Assembly: GCA_002077065.1 (NCBI GenBank)
Contig: NAJO01000106.1
Coordinates: 1-32,263 of the forward strand
Length of the DNA: 32,263 nucleotides
Direction of reading: 5' to 3'
From: Cryoendolithus antarcticus
Lineage: Eukaryota > Ascomycota > Dothideomycetes > Cladosporiales > Cladosporiaceae
Of the stretch, positions 1 through 11,587 are shown piece by piece. Positions within the stretch are counted from its first letter, which is position 1. The number at the start of each line of letters is the position of its first letter. The translations under genes and the position numbers were made by a program. The notes under the pieces are model-generated. The model did not search any database and was not told the DNA's origin. It saw only the letters and a list, made by a program, of their open reading frames with translations.

Positions 1-3000
1 TTCATGTTGTAGACCGTTCGCCCATGCCATCCGCTGTTATTTCAATGTACACGTGAATAGCACGTGACTTCAGGCTTTCAGGGTACAGGGTTTTGTCCCT
101 TGTCAGCTGTCTGCTTGGGTAGATCCCCTTCGGCTCGAATAACAGACTCATTCAAAAAGCAAAATTCAGGTTGAATGATGTGAAGCGTCAAACAGCGCTT
201 GGCCAGACCTTTCCCAGGTTCCACACCTACCTGCAAGTCCTTTGAGGATCGACCGTTGTGTGCTAGGCGCTACGTCGAAGTTATGTTTAGTGATGTCCCG
301 ATTCCACCCTTTCACTTCCCTGCACTGCAGCCACGCGGTTGCTCCCCGCGTCGACATTGCAGTACATCTTTGCAATCGGCCGAAGCTCAGTCACGGGTCT
401 TTTCCAGCCAATCGGAAACCCATGCCAAGAGCATTGCGCCGCACCTTCGCGACGAACAACATAGCATAATCTTTCTTTGGAGTGGCGTTCGCCCTTCAGC
501 GGTGGCGGGCGCCTTAGCAACTAGATGCTGACCTTACTTCGAGTTCTCGGAATTCGACATTGGGTCGGGTTTAGGTGTAACGCAGGTAGTGTGGCACAAA
601 GGCCGGGCTTAGACGCGACCGAGCGTAATTATAAGTGTGACCGATCCTAACACAAATGCTTTGCCACGCCTCTAAGCACTTCTTAAATACACTATCTTCG
701 ATTCTGTTCATCAACTATCAGACCCTACCACTATTTCAACACCTCGTCAACGTATCTTACAGGTAAGTCCGAATAGATCGACGCGTAGTGATGCTTCATC
801 GTCATTACTACCCTTGCTAGGTGTCTCATCCTCGTCACGCCTCGATATTGAGGTACCAGCTCGACAGCGGCGAGTCTAGCGAAAGATCTCAATCAAGTTG
901 TTTCTATGATTCATCAAGCTGAGCAGTCATAGTGTCTGCGAAAATTCACTTTTGCAGCTTATGACATCAAGCATCGTCGGTTATCACGCGTCGTAGATCT
1001 CCTATTGATGGGTATAGCGCTGTACTCCATTTTTGCTCTATGGATACCGCAGACGAGAATAGCAGTCAATCTAAGTCTCGGAGCATGATCATAATCAAGT
1101 CTTACATGCTCATCCTGGTTGCAGTCTAACCCGGAATGGGACCACTCGTAAAGCGCGATGACTTCTTCGGCCGTTCGCAGCTCGACCGACAAATCCTGGG
1201 TGCGACATCAGCCCCTCGGTTTGATTGCGTACTGTTCGCAGTCGAGCATCCGAGAAATGTCCGCCACGATCAAAGTTGGTGAATCAAATGTAATCTAGAT
1301 TTGCCAGTCGGAGGCTGAACGTACTTGCCTATGGTACGGTGAAAACAGGCTTCGCTGCAAGCCCTGAGTTCCATGCAATGCGAGATTCGATTCTGCCCGG
1401 TATGTATTACCGGATTCCAGATCATCGAGGCACTGGAGGTTGTTGATTGATAACTTCTGTCAGCCTATATTTGACAGTCGCAACGATCGACCCAGCGTTG
1501 GATGCCTTAGGATGCCCCAAGAATTCCATACGAAGCGGACCGGGTGACGAACGCCAGGCGGAAAGGAAGGAAAGTGACAGACCCTAGCGCTGGCTCGTGC
1601 TATCGGGAAGTCGAAATGCGTTCGCCCGTATCCCGTCGAAGCGGCCAACGGACGCTGTACTCAGCCTCTGACATCTCTGTGGGACGGGAGCCTGATTTCC
1701 GGCCTCTCGATGAGCTTTGTCACATTAGCATCTGGGATCGCATCGTATACCTCACACACCAGCCTGCTACAACAGTAGAGTTCTCTCGCTATCTTTGGCT
1801 GTTGCGAAATGCCCGGCCTGGATGCTGGTATCGACTACAACCTCAAACACCTGCGGGAGGCGCCGATGCATCGGATTACGTTCCAACACACACGGCCGCG
1901 CTTCCATCCTCTTTGCAGTGGCCACGTATCTGCGTCGCTGGAGCATTATCACGCAAATCGGCGGACAACATGCATCAGTCGGATACAGTACGCCGTCTCT
2001 GCCACACGAAAACATTGCGCTATCTATCGATCGTGCAAGCTACAAAGCTAGCTGATCCTTACCCCGATGTTGAACGTGGTATCCGGTACAGTGACCACGG
2101 CGACGATGTTGCCATGTTCAAAGTCATGGTCACGTGCTCACGAGAATGTGCTATCACGCAGGCATTTTATGATGCCGGGGCAAACGGGTGGTCCACCCTG
2201 TTTCCCTGTGCCATTTGTGATGAAGGCTTAGTAGAGCAAAGTGCTATAAACTTAAGCAAAGACAGTGTTCGTGTTCACTCCGTCACCGCTCTCCTGGCAT
2301 TGGGCAGGCAATTACCGAACGTGAACTGTGTCAATTTCTAGCATACCACCGCCAATTGTTGTCACATCTATGCGCGACAAATGATGGGCGCTCATGACTC
2401 AGAGTGGAACAGACTACATCAGTCTATAGGGGTTGTTCATATGAGGTAGAGTGTCAGATAACAATACATAGCTAAGCTCAGCCTTGAAGATTAGCTCGTT
2501 ACCGCAATTTGCGAATGAATCCCAATAATGAACGGCATACCTGGACTTTGAGATCGCATCTACCTCAGCGCCAGGGTAAGTCGTGGCTCGTGAGGCATAT
2601 CTTGGTCACGTGGCAGATCCGAGATCTCCACAGATTCTGCTTCTCTCTTGCAACTCCTCACCTCTTTCGAAGTGTGAAGAAAGCTAACTTCCACGCTCGA
2701 CAGAGTACGCGCTCTACACATAATCTCAACAGGCATGCGCGTGCGTCTGTCCGACAATAACCCGCTTTATCATTATGTAATGAAAGGCCACCCCTTCTCA
2801 TCCTATCTAGACCGGTATTTCTCTTCCGGTAAGATCTGGCGCATCTCGATGAGCACCTTTACAAGTCTGCTCTCCACCACAGGTACTTACGGCCCTGTTG
2901 ACCTCACTCTACACTTGATTATGTGATTCACTTAACGGCAACAGGGCGATATACTTCCTTCGATTAATGCCGGTAAATTAAGGCAGTGTCGCGGTATTGC
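1..3000. other. No identifiable gene
   Basis: I see no recognisable domain, RNA gene or transposon end here. The longest open frame runs on the plus strand at 1544-2341 (265 codons), but two other plus frames are also open across 1795-2055 and the product shows no family motif. Composition is balanced, without the strong AT bias of heavily RIPped DNA. It is best read as old decayed DNA. Confidence 0.5.
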
Positions 3001-3011
3001 CTTCACGATGA

Positions 3012-3407
3012 CATAGAGTAGTCTATTTCGCTGGCGATACCAGTGTACTCCCTTCCATCTTCGCCACGGAGCTCTTCTTCCGGCACTACAGCGAGAGCAG
3101 GAGCGATTTCGGGATAAATGATGGCACCGTCTATAATATCTACATCTCAACGCCAGTGTTGCGAGACGTACTGGCGACGGACGGGTATCGCTCGCCAAAG
3201 CAAGACCCTACACAACATCGCGTGTTACAAGATCATTACTTTGCGCTACGTCGAACACAGCCGGGCTAATCTAGCGGGGGACGCCATGAACAGCAACTGG
3301 ACGCTATTGCCTTTTAGTCCGATTTCGAAGTTTTAGCCAACTATGGTACGCAGGATAACGACACAGTAGCGTCTCCCATCGTCGTAGATCTTCCGTAAGA
3401 TCGTTCG
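3012..3407 (+). pseudogene. Coding-like relic, family unknown
   Basis: One plus frame stays readable for about 130 codons, broken only by TAA (3267), TAG (3315) and TAA near its end. It has no frameshift and no ATG near its start; a TGA lies just upstream at 3009. The predicted residues look like a folded protein: mixed hydrophobic strands such as VVYFAGDTSVLP and a basic, aromatic stretch HYFALRR. I do not recognise the family. The internal stops are of the kind made by C-to-T change in Gln codons, as in the transposon further on. It could be an exon fragment of a host gene or part of an old transposon. Confidence 0.3.
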
Positions 3408-6400
3408 CCGAGATAATAGTATGTTCTGTCGTCCGCACGTACGTCTCACCACGAGACATTTGTACAAGCGCTTCGGCAGCTTTGACTGAAATGTGCATCG
3501 TCGTCAGCTTCCTCTGATTCGAGTGCAATCGATCGTTTTGGCTAGTATGGCTTACCCTCTGCGGTATACCGAAATCGACAAGGAGCCATATGACGTAGAT
3601 AAACTAGGTAATACCTTTACATATATATCAGCAGGGTAAGACTAGAGTAGAGATGCTAGTCTGAGAGGATAGAACATAAGAAATCAACCTTCTATACACT
3701 CCATTCCGATGTGGAATAGGATTATCTTAAGGTGGCCTTATTCCTTGACATTTACTTATCAATGATGGTATATAGCTTAGAGACTCAACTTCTATGACAT
3801 ATGAATGGACATGGCGCGACGCGTAAAGCTGTGTGGAGAGGGTGGGAGCTGTCTTGATTAGATGCCGAGTCACTGACTAGTGAGTTTCGGCCGAAGCGAT
3901 GAGCGGACGTCGATCAAAAGGAGAGGCGAGGATTTCGTCGTCATCATGCGGGTGAGTGCACGGACGGAATCCGGATTCACCTATCGGGCTGTGATTGCAC
4001 ATGGCTAGCTCCAAGTGTGCTACTGCCCTTGTCGGCGAGTTGAACATTTGCGGCAATTTCAATCGGGATCCGGATTGTCGTCAGTACTTACAGCGCCTCG
4101 TTCTTGGGCACATCGTAAGTAGGAGAAATCGTTACGTACAATCTTCACCCTAGCGGTCGACGCGGGACATCTGAGAGGAGTGCCGACACAGCGAAATGAC
4201 AGAGGCACCGTACACCGCTCGGCGGGGCTGATCGGGGGGCCGAATTGACTACATAATATTAAACCTCTCATAGCGCCATATCATATCATTGAAGACTTTC
4301 CTACTTCGGAACACTGGTTGGATACATTCTGTGGAATACACTCACCAAATAACTAACATGTCAGATTCTGCTCCAGACCAGGAAGGTGTCGATGGCGACA
4401 CACTCAACGGATTCATTTGGCCCCTAATGACAGACCTTGATGTCGAAGACTACATTCGAACCCTGCTAAAGGTTTTCGATGAATCCTCTTCAACGAACTG
4501 CACCAAGGCGTCTGCATTGGTGCAAGCGAGATGCCTACGAAGGAGTCAACGATTGTTAGAGAGGAAATCGAAATACTGTCTTTCTTAGCGAGACCTGTCC
4601 AAAGTCAACCCGCGGTCGAGTGGTGGGTGAATCGAGGCGCAAGGGCGATAAGACTGATTCACGTATCTTCTACATATTAATCCACGAGTTGGCTCAGTCA
4701 GAAATGCCGTGGTATCTGCATGCATGCTCAAGACCTCCCTAGTCCCAAGGTTCTAGGGCAACAGTCCCAAGGTTCTTCTACCTAGGACAACTTTCCCGAT
4801 AGACCCGAAATCTCGATCGATAGCACTTCGGTCATACCTTGACACCCTGCACCATAAATCTGACTCTATAGTGTATCGTACCCTGACCCCATAACATCAC
4901 GGTTATACCATCCTATCATTGAATCTGTATCATGCACTTCGGTTGCGTTCGGTAATGCTTTCTAGGAGCGCTTCTGACGTTAATTCCCTGCCTTCGAATC
5001 ACGCCTTTAGCGAAGTGAAGTATCGTTTTGTAAAGAAAGCGGACTGTGTTCGGTTGAGACACTTTGAGTGTTTAATGTTGCTTCTACTCACAGGCGTGAT
5101 ATCATCGCCTTTGATGCCCTGTGCGGGCCTTGCTTTTAGCCCCTGCGCTAGGTAACGCATCAGTAATTAGGAGTTCCGAAGCAGTCCAAGGCGAAAGTTC
5201 GAGTGCGTTCGGCTAGATGCTGCCCGAGCAACATCCCGCCCTTGCTATGTCGCTTTTGACGCCGAGAAACGTGCTCTATGTACATCCATCGGAACCCTCT
5301 CCGTAGTACAGACGCACACTAGGCCGATAGCTCCCTTACAAAATGCTGCCTACAATTCTAATCGCGATACTCGCCATGATTTGTCTATTTGTATGACCGA
5401 ACGCGGTCTGTAAGCCAGCTTTTGCTTGTGACCTCAACGATACGCTTCTAAGAGCTCCGATGCTGGTGTGGGTACAGTAGCAAGAAGCGTCAAAAATCAA
5501 CTCTATGATCTACGTTGCAAGCGACTTTTCAAAAGCGCAACCGAACGAGCGCTCATTAGCAAGGCAATTAACAAAGCCTTCGTCCATCGATCTTGCTGTC
5601 CCGTGGCTGTTCGGTCCCGTACAAGTGTGTAAGAGGTCCTAGAGACGCCGGAGAACCTCAACAGTACCGTGTAGACTAGTCCAATCTTTCACTGACTGTC
5701 CACTCGCCTAGCATAGAATGTAGCATACAGATCCTCTGGCGGTGAAACGAGCGCTGTCGTGGTTTTCTCTATAGCTGCATCCTAATATGTCAAAACCCTT
5801 CGCCATTGGTTTGATATCTTGCGTAGACAAAGGCCAACTTATGTTGTATACTATTCTTGCCAACATAACAGGATGGACCAGAAATCCCGATCGTGGCGTG
5901 CAAGTATATGTAAAATTGATCGCTATTCGGCGCAAGACGAGGCCAAGATCCTTGGTCTGACTTTTCCGATTATTATATGAGCCGTGTACTTCCGTGTTGT
6001 CACTATCCTCCGAGACGCGTTTCGATGAGCGCATGCAATGTTGGCCAAGATGTGCCATATTCTCCGATCGGAATGTAGGGAAGAGCAATAGGTCATACGT
6101 AGATCTTCTAGTGCAGATTCTCAAGCCGGCCTTACTGCTATCTTTATTTCCGATGTGGATGTCCGAAATGAAATTCAAGTCTTCGAACGCGAGATATGGT
6201 TTCCTCGAGGTTTTACTGGCTCTACACGATGCAGTGCTTGGCTTCGCTCTCAATCTGTCAAGACCGTAACAAATCGGTCGCAAACATGGTGACGGATGTG
6301 GTACCTCTAAAGCGGAGACGTGGCGTCAGTATCACGAGAGTGGAATTGTGGAACTTTTCATGAGCACAGATGATTGTACAAGATCCACTGCGCATCCTAT

Positions 6401-8105
6401 GATCTCTGGGATGTAGTCCAAGCATACCCGCACCCCTCATCGGACTCGCCAACCTCAATCAGAGCTATTGGACGTAGTAGCGTCATCCCGTCTTTGCGAC
6501 GCTTATCGCTTCTGCACGCGGTCGGATGGCACGAAGTGGAGGATCAAGTGGAACCAGGTTACAGCCACGTCGCTTATGTGAACGCTGAGCTATCTAAGAC
6601 ACCTCAAATTGGCACTGCGCTGCAATACGCGTCGTTGCACTCATTATCGAGCATTCCGTTAATTGACATCATATCTAATTTGTGCGTCTCGTTACGCGAC
6701 ATCGGGACTTCTTCGGGACCTCTTCGGGGTCGATCAGAAAAGTCAGAGCATTGTTATCTTAGCTATACGATGATTCAAGGCGTGCAAGGTAAGGGAGCTT
6801 TTCCACTAGCTACCGCTACGTGAATGACCGAGCGAGTTCTCGGCATCGCGAGGTAGTAGGCATAGATATCAAAATAGATAGACTTTAAGATGCGTCGATA
6901 ATCCCGTTGGAAGAAGGCTCCGCTTCCACCATAAGCTTATGTTGCTCAACTATAAATTCCCAGTTACTGCAGTATAGTGAAATAAGGCCCTGTTTGGACT
7001 GCAAATTCCATGCTTGTTGTGGCAAATATTCGAATAGAAAGCCTCGAAGACCGGGCGTCCCGATTTGTCGCCAGAACTTCCCGTCCGCTGGCTCGTGTAG
7101 CTTCTCAAGTAAGGCCATTCTTGTCTTGTCCGAAAGCTGCATATACACGTTCGCTAGAGGAGGTACTGAGCGCCTCGATCTAGCTGACTTCTTGCTACTT
7201 AATTGATGTGGTCAACAGCTTGCTTACGTTGTGTGTATATCGCGTCCACGGGTAAGGACATGCCGCTACGAATATTTGCGGCAATTCCAAACGGCATAGT
7301 CTAATCCAAATGCGCCGTTCTAGTGACATTATAAGTACGTACATGGGGCATAATCCAGATACACAATTCTGAAGCGTTGTTTGCGCACGTAAGTTGAGGG
7401 TGTAGCCTAAGTAAGTACAGGTGACACTCATGCCTCAATCACGTGGATGAACACGTGACCTATGCTTGTCAGCGTTCGTGGACGCTGCCCACAAGCCTGT
7501 TTCCAATCAGACTCTGGCTAATGCAAGTTCAATGCAGATGTAGATTGGCGGTTGGCACGCAATCCATCCTCAGTCCCAAACATTTATTAATGCTTGCAAC
7601 GAGAGTTTCTTGGGGTACTGATTTGTAAGCAATTCGTCAACTCGGAATTCCTAGATCTGGCATTGGAATAATCCCTCAATATAGCGCACCTCGATATGAT
7701 TCCCTCGAGAACCGGAGGGAATGTGGTTGCATCACCCTATTCCTCACATTATTATTCATTACCCCTCCACCATCGGTAACGGAAAGGCTGTCTTACCTGA
7801 AACGCGTTGTATATCGTTCCCTTTGCCATGACAGGCGGAATGACGGACACAAGCGAGCCTCTGGTCAGCCTTACTTAGTCTTTCAATGGCTAGGCAATAG
7901 ATCAGGGGCAAATGCTCACATTGATGATGGCTCCATTTCTCAGTTCATCGACATTCGGTTGCACTAACCCTCTGCCTTGACACCTTCAAGGTCGCATACC
8001 CTAGGAAACTCAGTCGGAGTGACGACTTTCGGTCTGCGAATGATATCGCCCATGCTGCAATTGGCTCTGTCAACCTGGACGGCCACTAGGAACAGACTAT
8101 GCTGG
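3408..8105. other. Gene-free decayed region
   Basis: No intact gene is supported. At 4358-4678 two plus frames are open one after the other: an acidic stretch starting at ATG 4358, then a frame containing EEIEILSFLAR that ends at a TAA near 4678. This faintly recalls the N-lobe of a phosphotransferase or kinase but is too weak to name. A minus-strand frame at 5708-6283 (191 codons) and a plus-strand frame at 6374-6823 (149 codons) show no motif. No tRNA, LTR pair or inverted-repeat transposon was seen. Confidence 0.4.
4741..4776. repeat. Two 14-bp direct repeats
   Basis: The 14-mer AGTCCCAAGGTTCT occurs at 4741-4754 and again at 4763-4776, separated by 8 bp. The two copies are identical. It may be a decayed short tandem array; no function is implied. 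Confidence 0.7.
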
Positions 8106-8109
8106 CCTA

Positions 8110-8358
8110 GATCGGGGCTGTTTTCACGACTCTCGTCGTCGTCCTAGGGCACTGCGCTAATTCTGGTGTCCTCTTCACGCGCTTGTCTAACTATTTGACT
8201 CCAACTTGTGGATCTTCTCTTGCTTTACAGGTTATAGATGCCTTCTTACCAATAGGGGAAAGTGTGGGACTCAATCCTTGCTGATATATTTGTGGAATGT
8301 CCTCTATAAGCACTTCCTTTTCATTCATTGAGAGCCGGGTATTCCTTGGTCTATAGTA
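8110..8358 (-). pseudogene. pogo/Fot1 transposase relic, CENP-B HTH part
   Basis: Read on the minus strand from 8358 downward, this continues the transposase that begins at 11737; the 3.2-kb element between them split the gene. The reading contains RPRNTRLSMNEKE, then a region matching the second DNA-binding (CENP-B/Tc5 type) domain, ending in KRVKRTPEL, the usual W-x3-F-x-KR-x-PEL region of pogo transposases. The conserved Trp of that motif is replaced by TAG, as expected from TGG to TAG. Similarity fades below about 8110, so the DDE catalytic half is missing here. Identification is by motif; I am fairly sure of the superfamily, less of the subfamily. Confidence 0.65.
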
Positions 8359-8560
8359 TTACTCCGTGCAGAATTCTGTGTTGTCGACTGCGGGGAAGCC
8401 GGAGGAGCTGTTCACCATGATTTGGTGAGGATTGTCTCCATCTAGCCCATGTATTGCCTCGTGTTCATCCATGTTGTGGCCAAGCCTTGATTCTAGCTCT
8501 TTTTGAGATGTTGTTGTCGGAGAGGGCGTAGGGTGGTGTTGTTGTCGCCTTGGCATCAAG
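8359..8560 (+). repeat. Left terminal inverted repeat and leader of ORF1
   Basis: The first 50 bp match the reverse complement of 11536-11585 with three mismatches. Weaker but clear similarity continues inward (shared blocks include TAGCCCAT, GTGTTCAT, CATGTTGT, TAGCTCTTTT) almost to the ORF1 ATG at 8561. This repeat therefore also holds the promoter and leader of ORF1. The two terminal mismatches at the very end (TT against CC) are transitions. Confidence 0.85.
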
Positions 8561-9835
8561 ATGAGCGCTTCCCTGCGACCCTCTCGAGTGCCAAAGCCCT
8601 CTGGCGAAGTGCTTGCAAATCAGACGCCAAAGGGGGTCGCAAAGGTGTCAAAAAGGAGCGCTAGTCGCGGTGGAGGGCGTGGTGGTAAAAGAGTGCAGGC
8701 TGCTGCACGTGGCAAGGCATTAGCGGACCTAATCGACATCAGTTCATCCGGTTCTCATTCAAGCAGTGAAGAGGGTGAGGAGGGAGCCGAGGGTGCTACA
8801 GGCAGCACTCCTCCTAAAGGCGTAGATGAAGATGAACCTAACGTTGTAAGCGAGGATGGAGTGGAGTCAGGACCAGCGGTGTTCACCTACGTTGCTCAGT
8901 GGAAGATCTTGTGTAAGAAAGAGAAGTTGAAGAGCACGATTCGGCGTTATAAATCAGACCTCATGGCCACCCCAATCACTGAGGCCATGGCGTGGATTAA
9001 TGAAGAGGTCGCTGCCTTACTAGGGTATGGTCTCAAGTAGATCTCACTGCTTGTTGGCTGCGAGCGCCTTGCGGATGGGAACTGGCAAGGTAGCGGAGTG
9101 AACGACTTTAGCAACCTGCTGGATTCGATGAAGGCGTGGCATGAGAGCGGTCGGTAAGGCATCCTCCTTATTGTCGAGGCACAAACGACTGCTGCTAGTG
9201 CGATTACTACGCCGGCATCGCAGCCACGGCGTAGTGCCACGAACACGCAGCTCTCCGCTATCCAGGCTCGGAGTGAGGGCGCTCTTAGGGAGGAGGTCTT
9301 GAATCCTGCGGCTGCCATCACTGATAGGTGGACCTGTAACGTCAAGATCTGTGATAACTACGCGAAGCTTTGTTACTGGGGGCTGCGTAATACAAGGGAC
9401 TATCACCTGTTTGTCTACTCGACGGTTTTAACTACCTGGGCCGAAGCAATACGCAATGGCACTGCTACCGTCGATGCCCCGACTAGCGCCTTGATCTAGT
9501 AGTTGAATGTTAAGCAGGCGCGTGCGAGGGCGAAGAACAAGGGCTCGCATGAGCGCGAATCTAAGGCGCATCAGTTCAGCTTCACCTTCAACAAGAATGG
9601 CAAGGCGGTGCCCTCTAAGGGACATGGAGCACCTACGTCTAGTCCTGTAGAGATGCCAGCTTCGCAGAGCTCGTCACTAGAGCTACGCGAGCAGTTCTTT
9701 ACGTGGTGCAAGACCCAGACATCGTGGCGTGGTAAGAGAATGGCTATGGATGAAATGGCGGCTGTGTTTGCGGCGAATGGCTACTCTGTTAAGGGCATTG
9801 GCACAGCGGACGCTGCTGAGTAGAAGGACCTTTGA
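8561..9835 (+). pseudogene. Accessory ORF1 of the Tc1-like element, unknown Cys-motif protein, stop-riddled
   Basis: A single frame runs from ATG 8561 and is broken only by TAG 9038, TAA 9155, two adjacent TAGs at 9497-9502 and TAG 9821; the next stop is TGA 9833. There is no frameshift over 1.27 kb, and all five stops could come from Gln codons by C-to-T change. The product would be about 424 residues. Residues 1-60 are basic and Ser/Gly/Arg-rich. An acidic Ser/Glu tract follows near residues 65-80. Around residues 256-281 there is a motif W-x-C-x4-C-x-N-x4-C with a following DYH, which could bind zinc. The C-terminal part is basic with aromatic residues (FFTWCKTQTSWRGKRM). I do not know the family. 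It is likely a nucleic-acid-binding accessory protein (inference from charge and Cys motif). It converges with the transposase gene, leaving a 0.6-kb gap. Confidence 0.65.
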
Positions 9836-10422
9836 TCTTGCTATCGGTTACCGTCGTCGAATGCGTAAGTCGGTGAAGTTGTGGATGTTAGAGAGAGGTG
9901 TAAGGGTATCAGAGTCTGATTGAAGCGGAAGTCGCGATTTGACGTGTGTAGCACTCAAAACTTCATGAACATGTAGTGTAACGAATACATCACGTATTGC
10001 AATTATTGTTGATGCAAAATGAAGCTGCTGATCAGCTCTATCAACTGATATCCATATATGCTATATATGGTATAATGCTAGAGTGCTATGTTGTGGGCTG
10101 TTATTAGAACCTAAGTGCCTTAGGCTCGCGGGTGTAGCCGCCTCGAGCCTACGTGGCTCCGAAGCTGCTCCGGACCTTGAGCCATTCTCGCATGTTCAAC
10201 TTCAATATTGAATAACATCACGAAACCTGCATAAATTTGACTGTACTGAACTGTGATGGACTGCATAGACTCGTAGCTATACACTCATATCCATATACGC
10301 CATGTTTGTTGACGTATACTGATGTTGCATCAGCGAGCTTAGTGAGAGCCTGAGGCATCCATAACTTCTCAGTGAAGCTAGCGACAATATCGACAGGAAC
10401 ACTACACAATACCACCCTCAGA
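9836..10422. other. Gap between the two convergent transposon genes
   Basis: No gene is visible. An AT-rich patch holds an inverted repeat with 8-bp arms (10052-10059 and 10063-10070, loop of 3), which could form a hairpin between the two gene ends. It may serve as a shared 3' region for both genes. Confidence 0.45.
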
Positions 10423-11382
10423 TCAGTCTACCTCATACCCCGACTCTCTGAACTACCCTGGCGCTCCACGACTACCTACCTCTTCGACCGCGTGCCTTAG
10501 AAAGTCGCTAAAGTAGCCATACTGCGGCGCTTCGTCAGTGTGGCGACGTATCCACGCTTTCAGCACATTGAACGACTATTCAATAGGATTTAAGTCCGGT
10601 GAATACGGCGGCAGATACTCAAGGCTCATGCTAGCCTGCTCGATGAACCCACGCAAATCGCTAGTATGATGGACGGCGGCATTATCCATGATAAAAATGG
10701 TGCTAACACCGCATTGAGGGATAACGACGCTGTGTATCCATTCGTCAAAGACTTCTCCTACTACTAAGCCCTCGACAATGAGCGAATCTTAAAGGTGTCC
10801 ATCCACAGAGATAGCTGGGAGCACACTGAACCGCTGAGTCCTTTTTAACCATTAAACATCATGGCTTCTTGTGTTAACAGGAGCCCAGCTATACTTCCTA
10901 TCCCCTGTGCGAGGGCAGCAAGCACTCTCGTCGACAAAGACAAGCTGCTACGTCGACCACTAAGCGCGGCGTGCGAAAAAGTCGGCTCTAAGCTGCTCAG
11001 AGCGTTAATGAGCGATCTTTTTGGCCACCTTACGAGACCACTAATGCCTTCATGGGAGTCTCGATATTGTGGCATTCGACACCATCTTACCAAAGTCGTC
11101 AAACACGTATCAGGCCACCTCATTAAGATAGGCCGTTGGCCGCGCGGTGAGATACTCAAGAACCATCTCTTGTTTATGCTAATTGAGTATCGTATGCCTC
11201 CCTGCATTCGAGCTACCACCAGGTAGCCGTGGCGTGCTAAACAGGTCCCAATTTTGCCTCCACTTCCTTACGCCAGTCACGCTCACGCCATTGTTGATAG
11301 CGACCTCCTTAGGGCTCGTCTTGAGATTAAAGAGCTTGTTGTGTCTTGGAGCCATGACATGGTCGTCTAAGAGCGCCGGCAT
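10423..11382 (-). pseudogene. Tc1-type DD34E transposase (DDE_3), inactivated by stops
   Basis: The enzyme would cut and join the element ends at TA sites. Read from ATG 11382 (alternative ATG 11355, MAPRHNK) to TGA 10423, the frame is continuous over about 319 codons without a frameshift. It opens with a helix-turn-helix region (SPKEVAINNGVSVTGVRKWR), then the linker WSRKVAKK. The catalytic triad is readable: VFVDESA (first Asp), FIMDNAAVHHT (second Asp) and PPYSPDLNPIE (Glu), with 34 residues between the second Asp and the Glu. Eleven in-frame stops interrupt it (six or seven TAG, the rest TAA and TGA), most explicable as CAG, CAA or TGG changes. Stops without indels point to RIP-type mutation rather than slow drift. 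The length suits the family. Identification is firm; activity is excluded in this copy. Confidence 0.85.
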
Positions 11383-11585
11383 CGTCGCCAACTAGCACCA
11401 ACATCGCACACAATCACCTCACAAAGCGACAACACCTTGAAAAGAGCTATACCACAATCTTGGCAACAACATGAACATGAACACAGCAACAGATGGGCTA
11501 CATGGAGTTGGTCACCAGCAAAATTACTATGAGAGGCTCCTCTGGCTTCCCCGCAGTCGACAACACAGAATTCTGCACGGAGTGG
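11383..11585 (-). repeat. Right terminal inverted repeat and leader of the transposase gene
   Basis: Positions 11536-11585 mirror the left end, and looser similarity extends inward nearly to the transposase start at 11382. TA follows at 11586-11587. The promoter of the transposase gene must lie in this segment, in mirror image to that of ORF1. Confidence 0.85.
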
Positions 11586-11587
11586 TA

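Larger units (their letters stand above)
8359..11585. mobile_element. Complete Tc1-like element with two convergent genes, nested in pogo relic
   Basis: The element is 3227 bp long. Its terminal 50 bp are inverted copies with three mismatches (8359-8408 and 11536-11585), and it is flanked by TA on both sides (8357-8358 and 11586-11587), the target duplication of Tc1/mariner elements. The left end starts TTACTCCGTG and the right end, read inward, CCACTCCGTG. The minus strand carries a DD34E Tc1-type transposase (10423-11382). The plus strand carries an unrelated ~424-codon gene (8561-9835). The genes converge, and both start codons lie just inside the inverted repeats. It inserted into the coding sequence of a pogo-like transposase. 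Both genes contain stops, so the copy is dead, although its ends are intact enough that mobilisation in trans is conceivable. A second gene is unusual for this superfamily. Confidence 0.85.

Noticed and set aside
1544..2341. 265-codon plus-strand open frame
   Set aside because: Two other frames of the same strand are also open there, the product has no motif, and one such frame in 32 kb of balanced composition is close to chance.
4358..4678. Possible phosphotransferase N-lobe
   Set aside because: Only a loose EEIEILSFLAR-like helix, in two frames; no loop, Lys or catalytic Asp seen.
5708..6283. 191-codon minus-strand frame
   Set aside because: No motif, no initiation context, and an opposite-strand frame overlaps it.
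8359..8559. 66-codon minus-strand frame crossing the left transposon end
   Set aside because: It lies wholly in the inverted repeat and leader and ends at the transposon terminus, so it is a chance frame.
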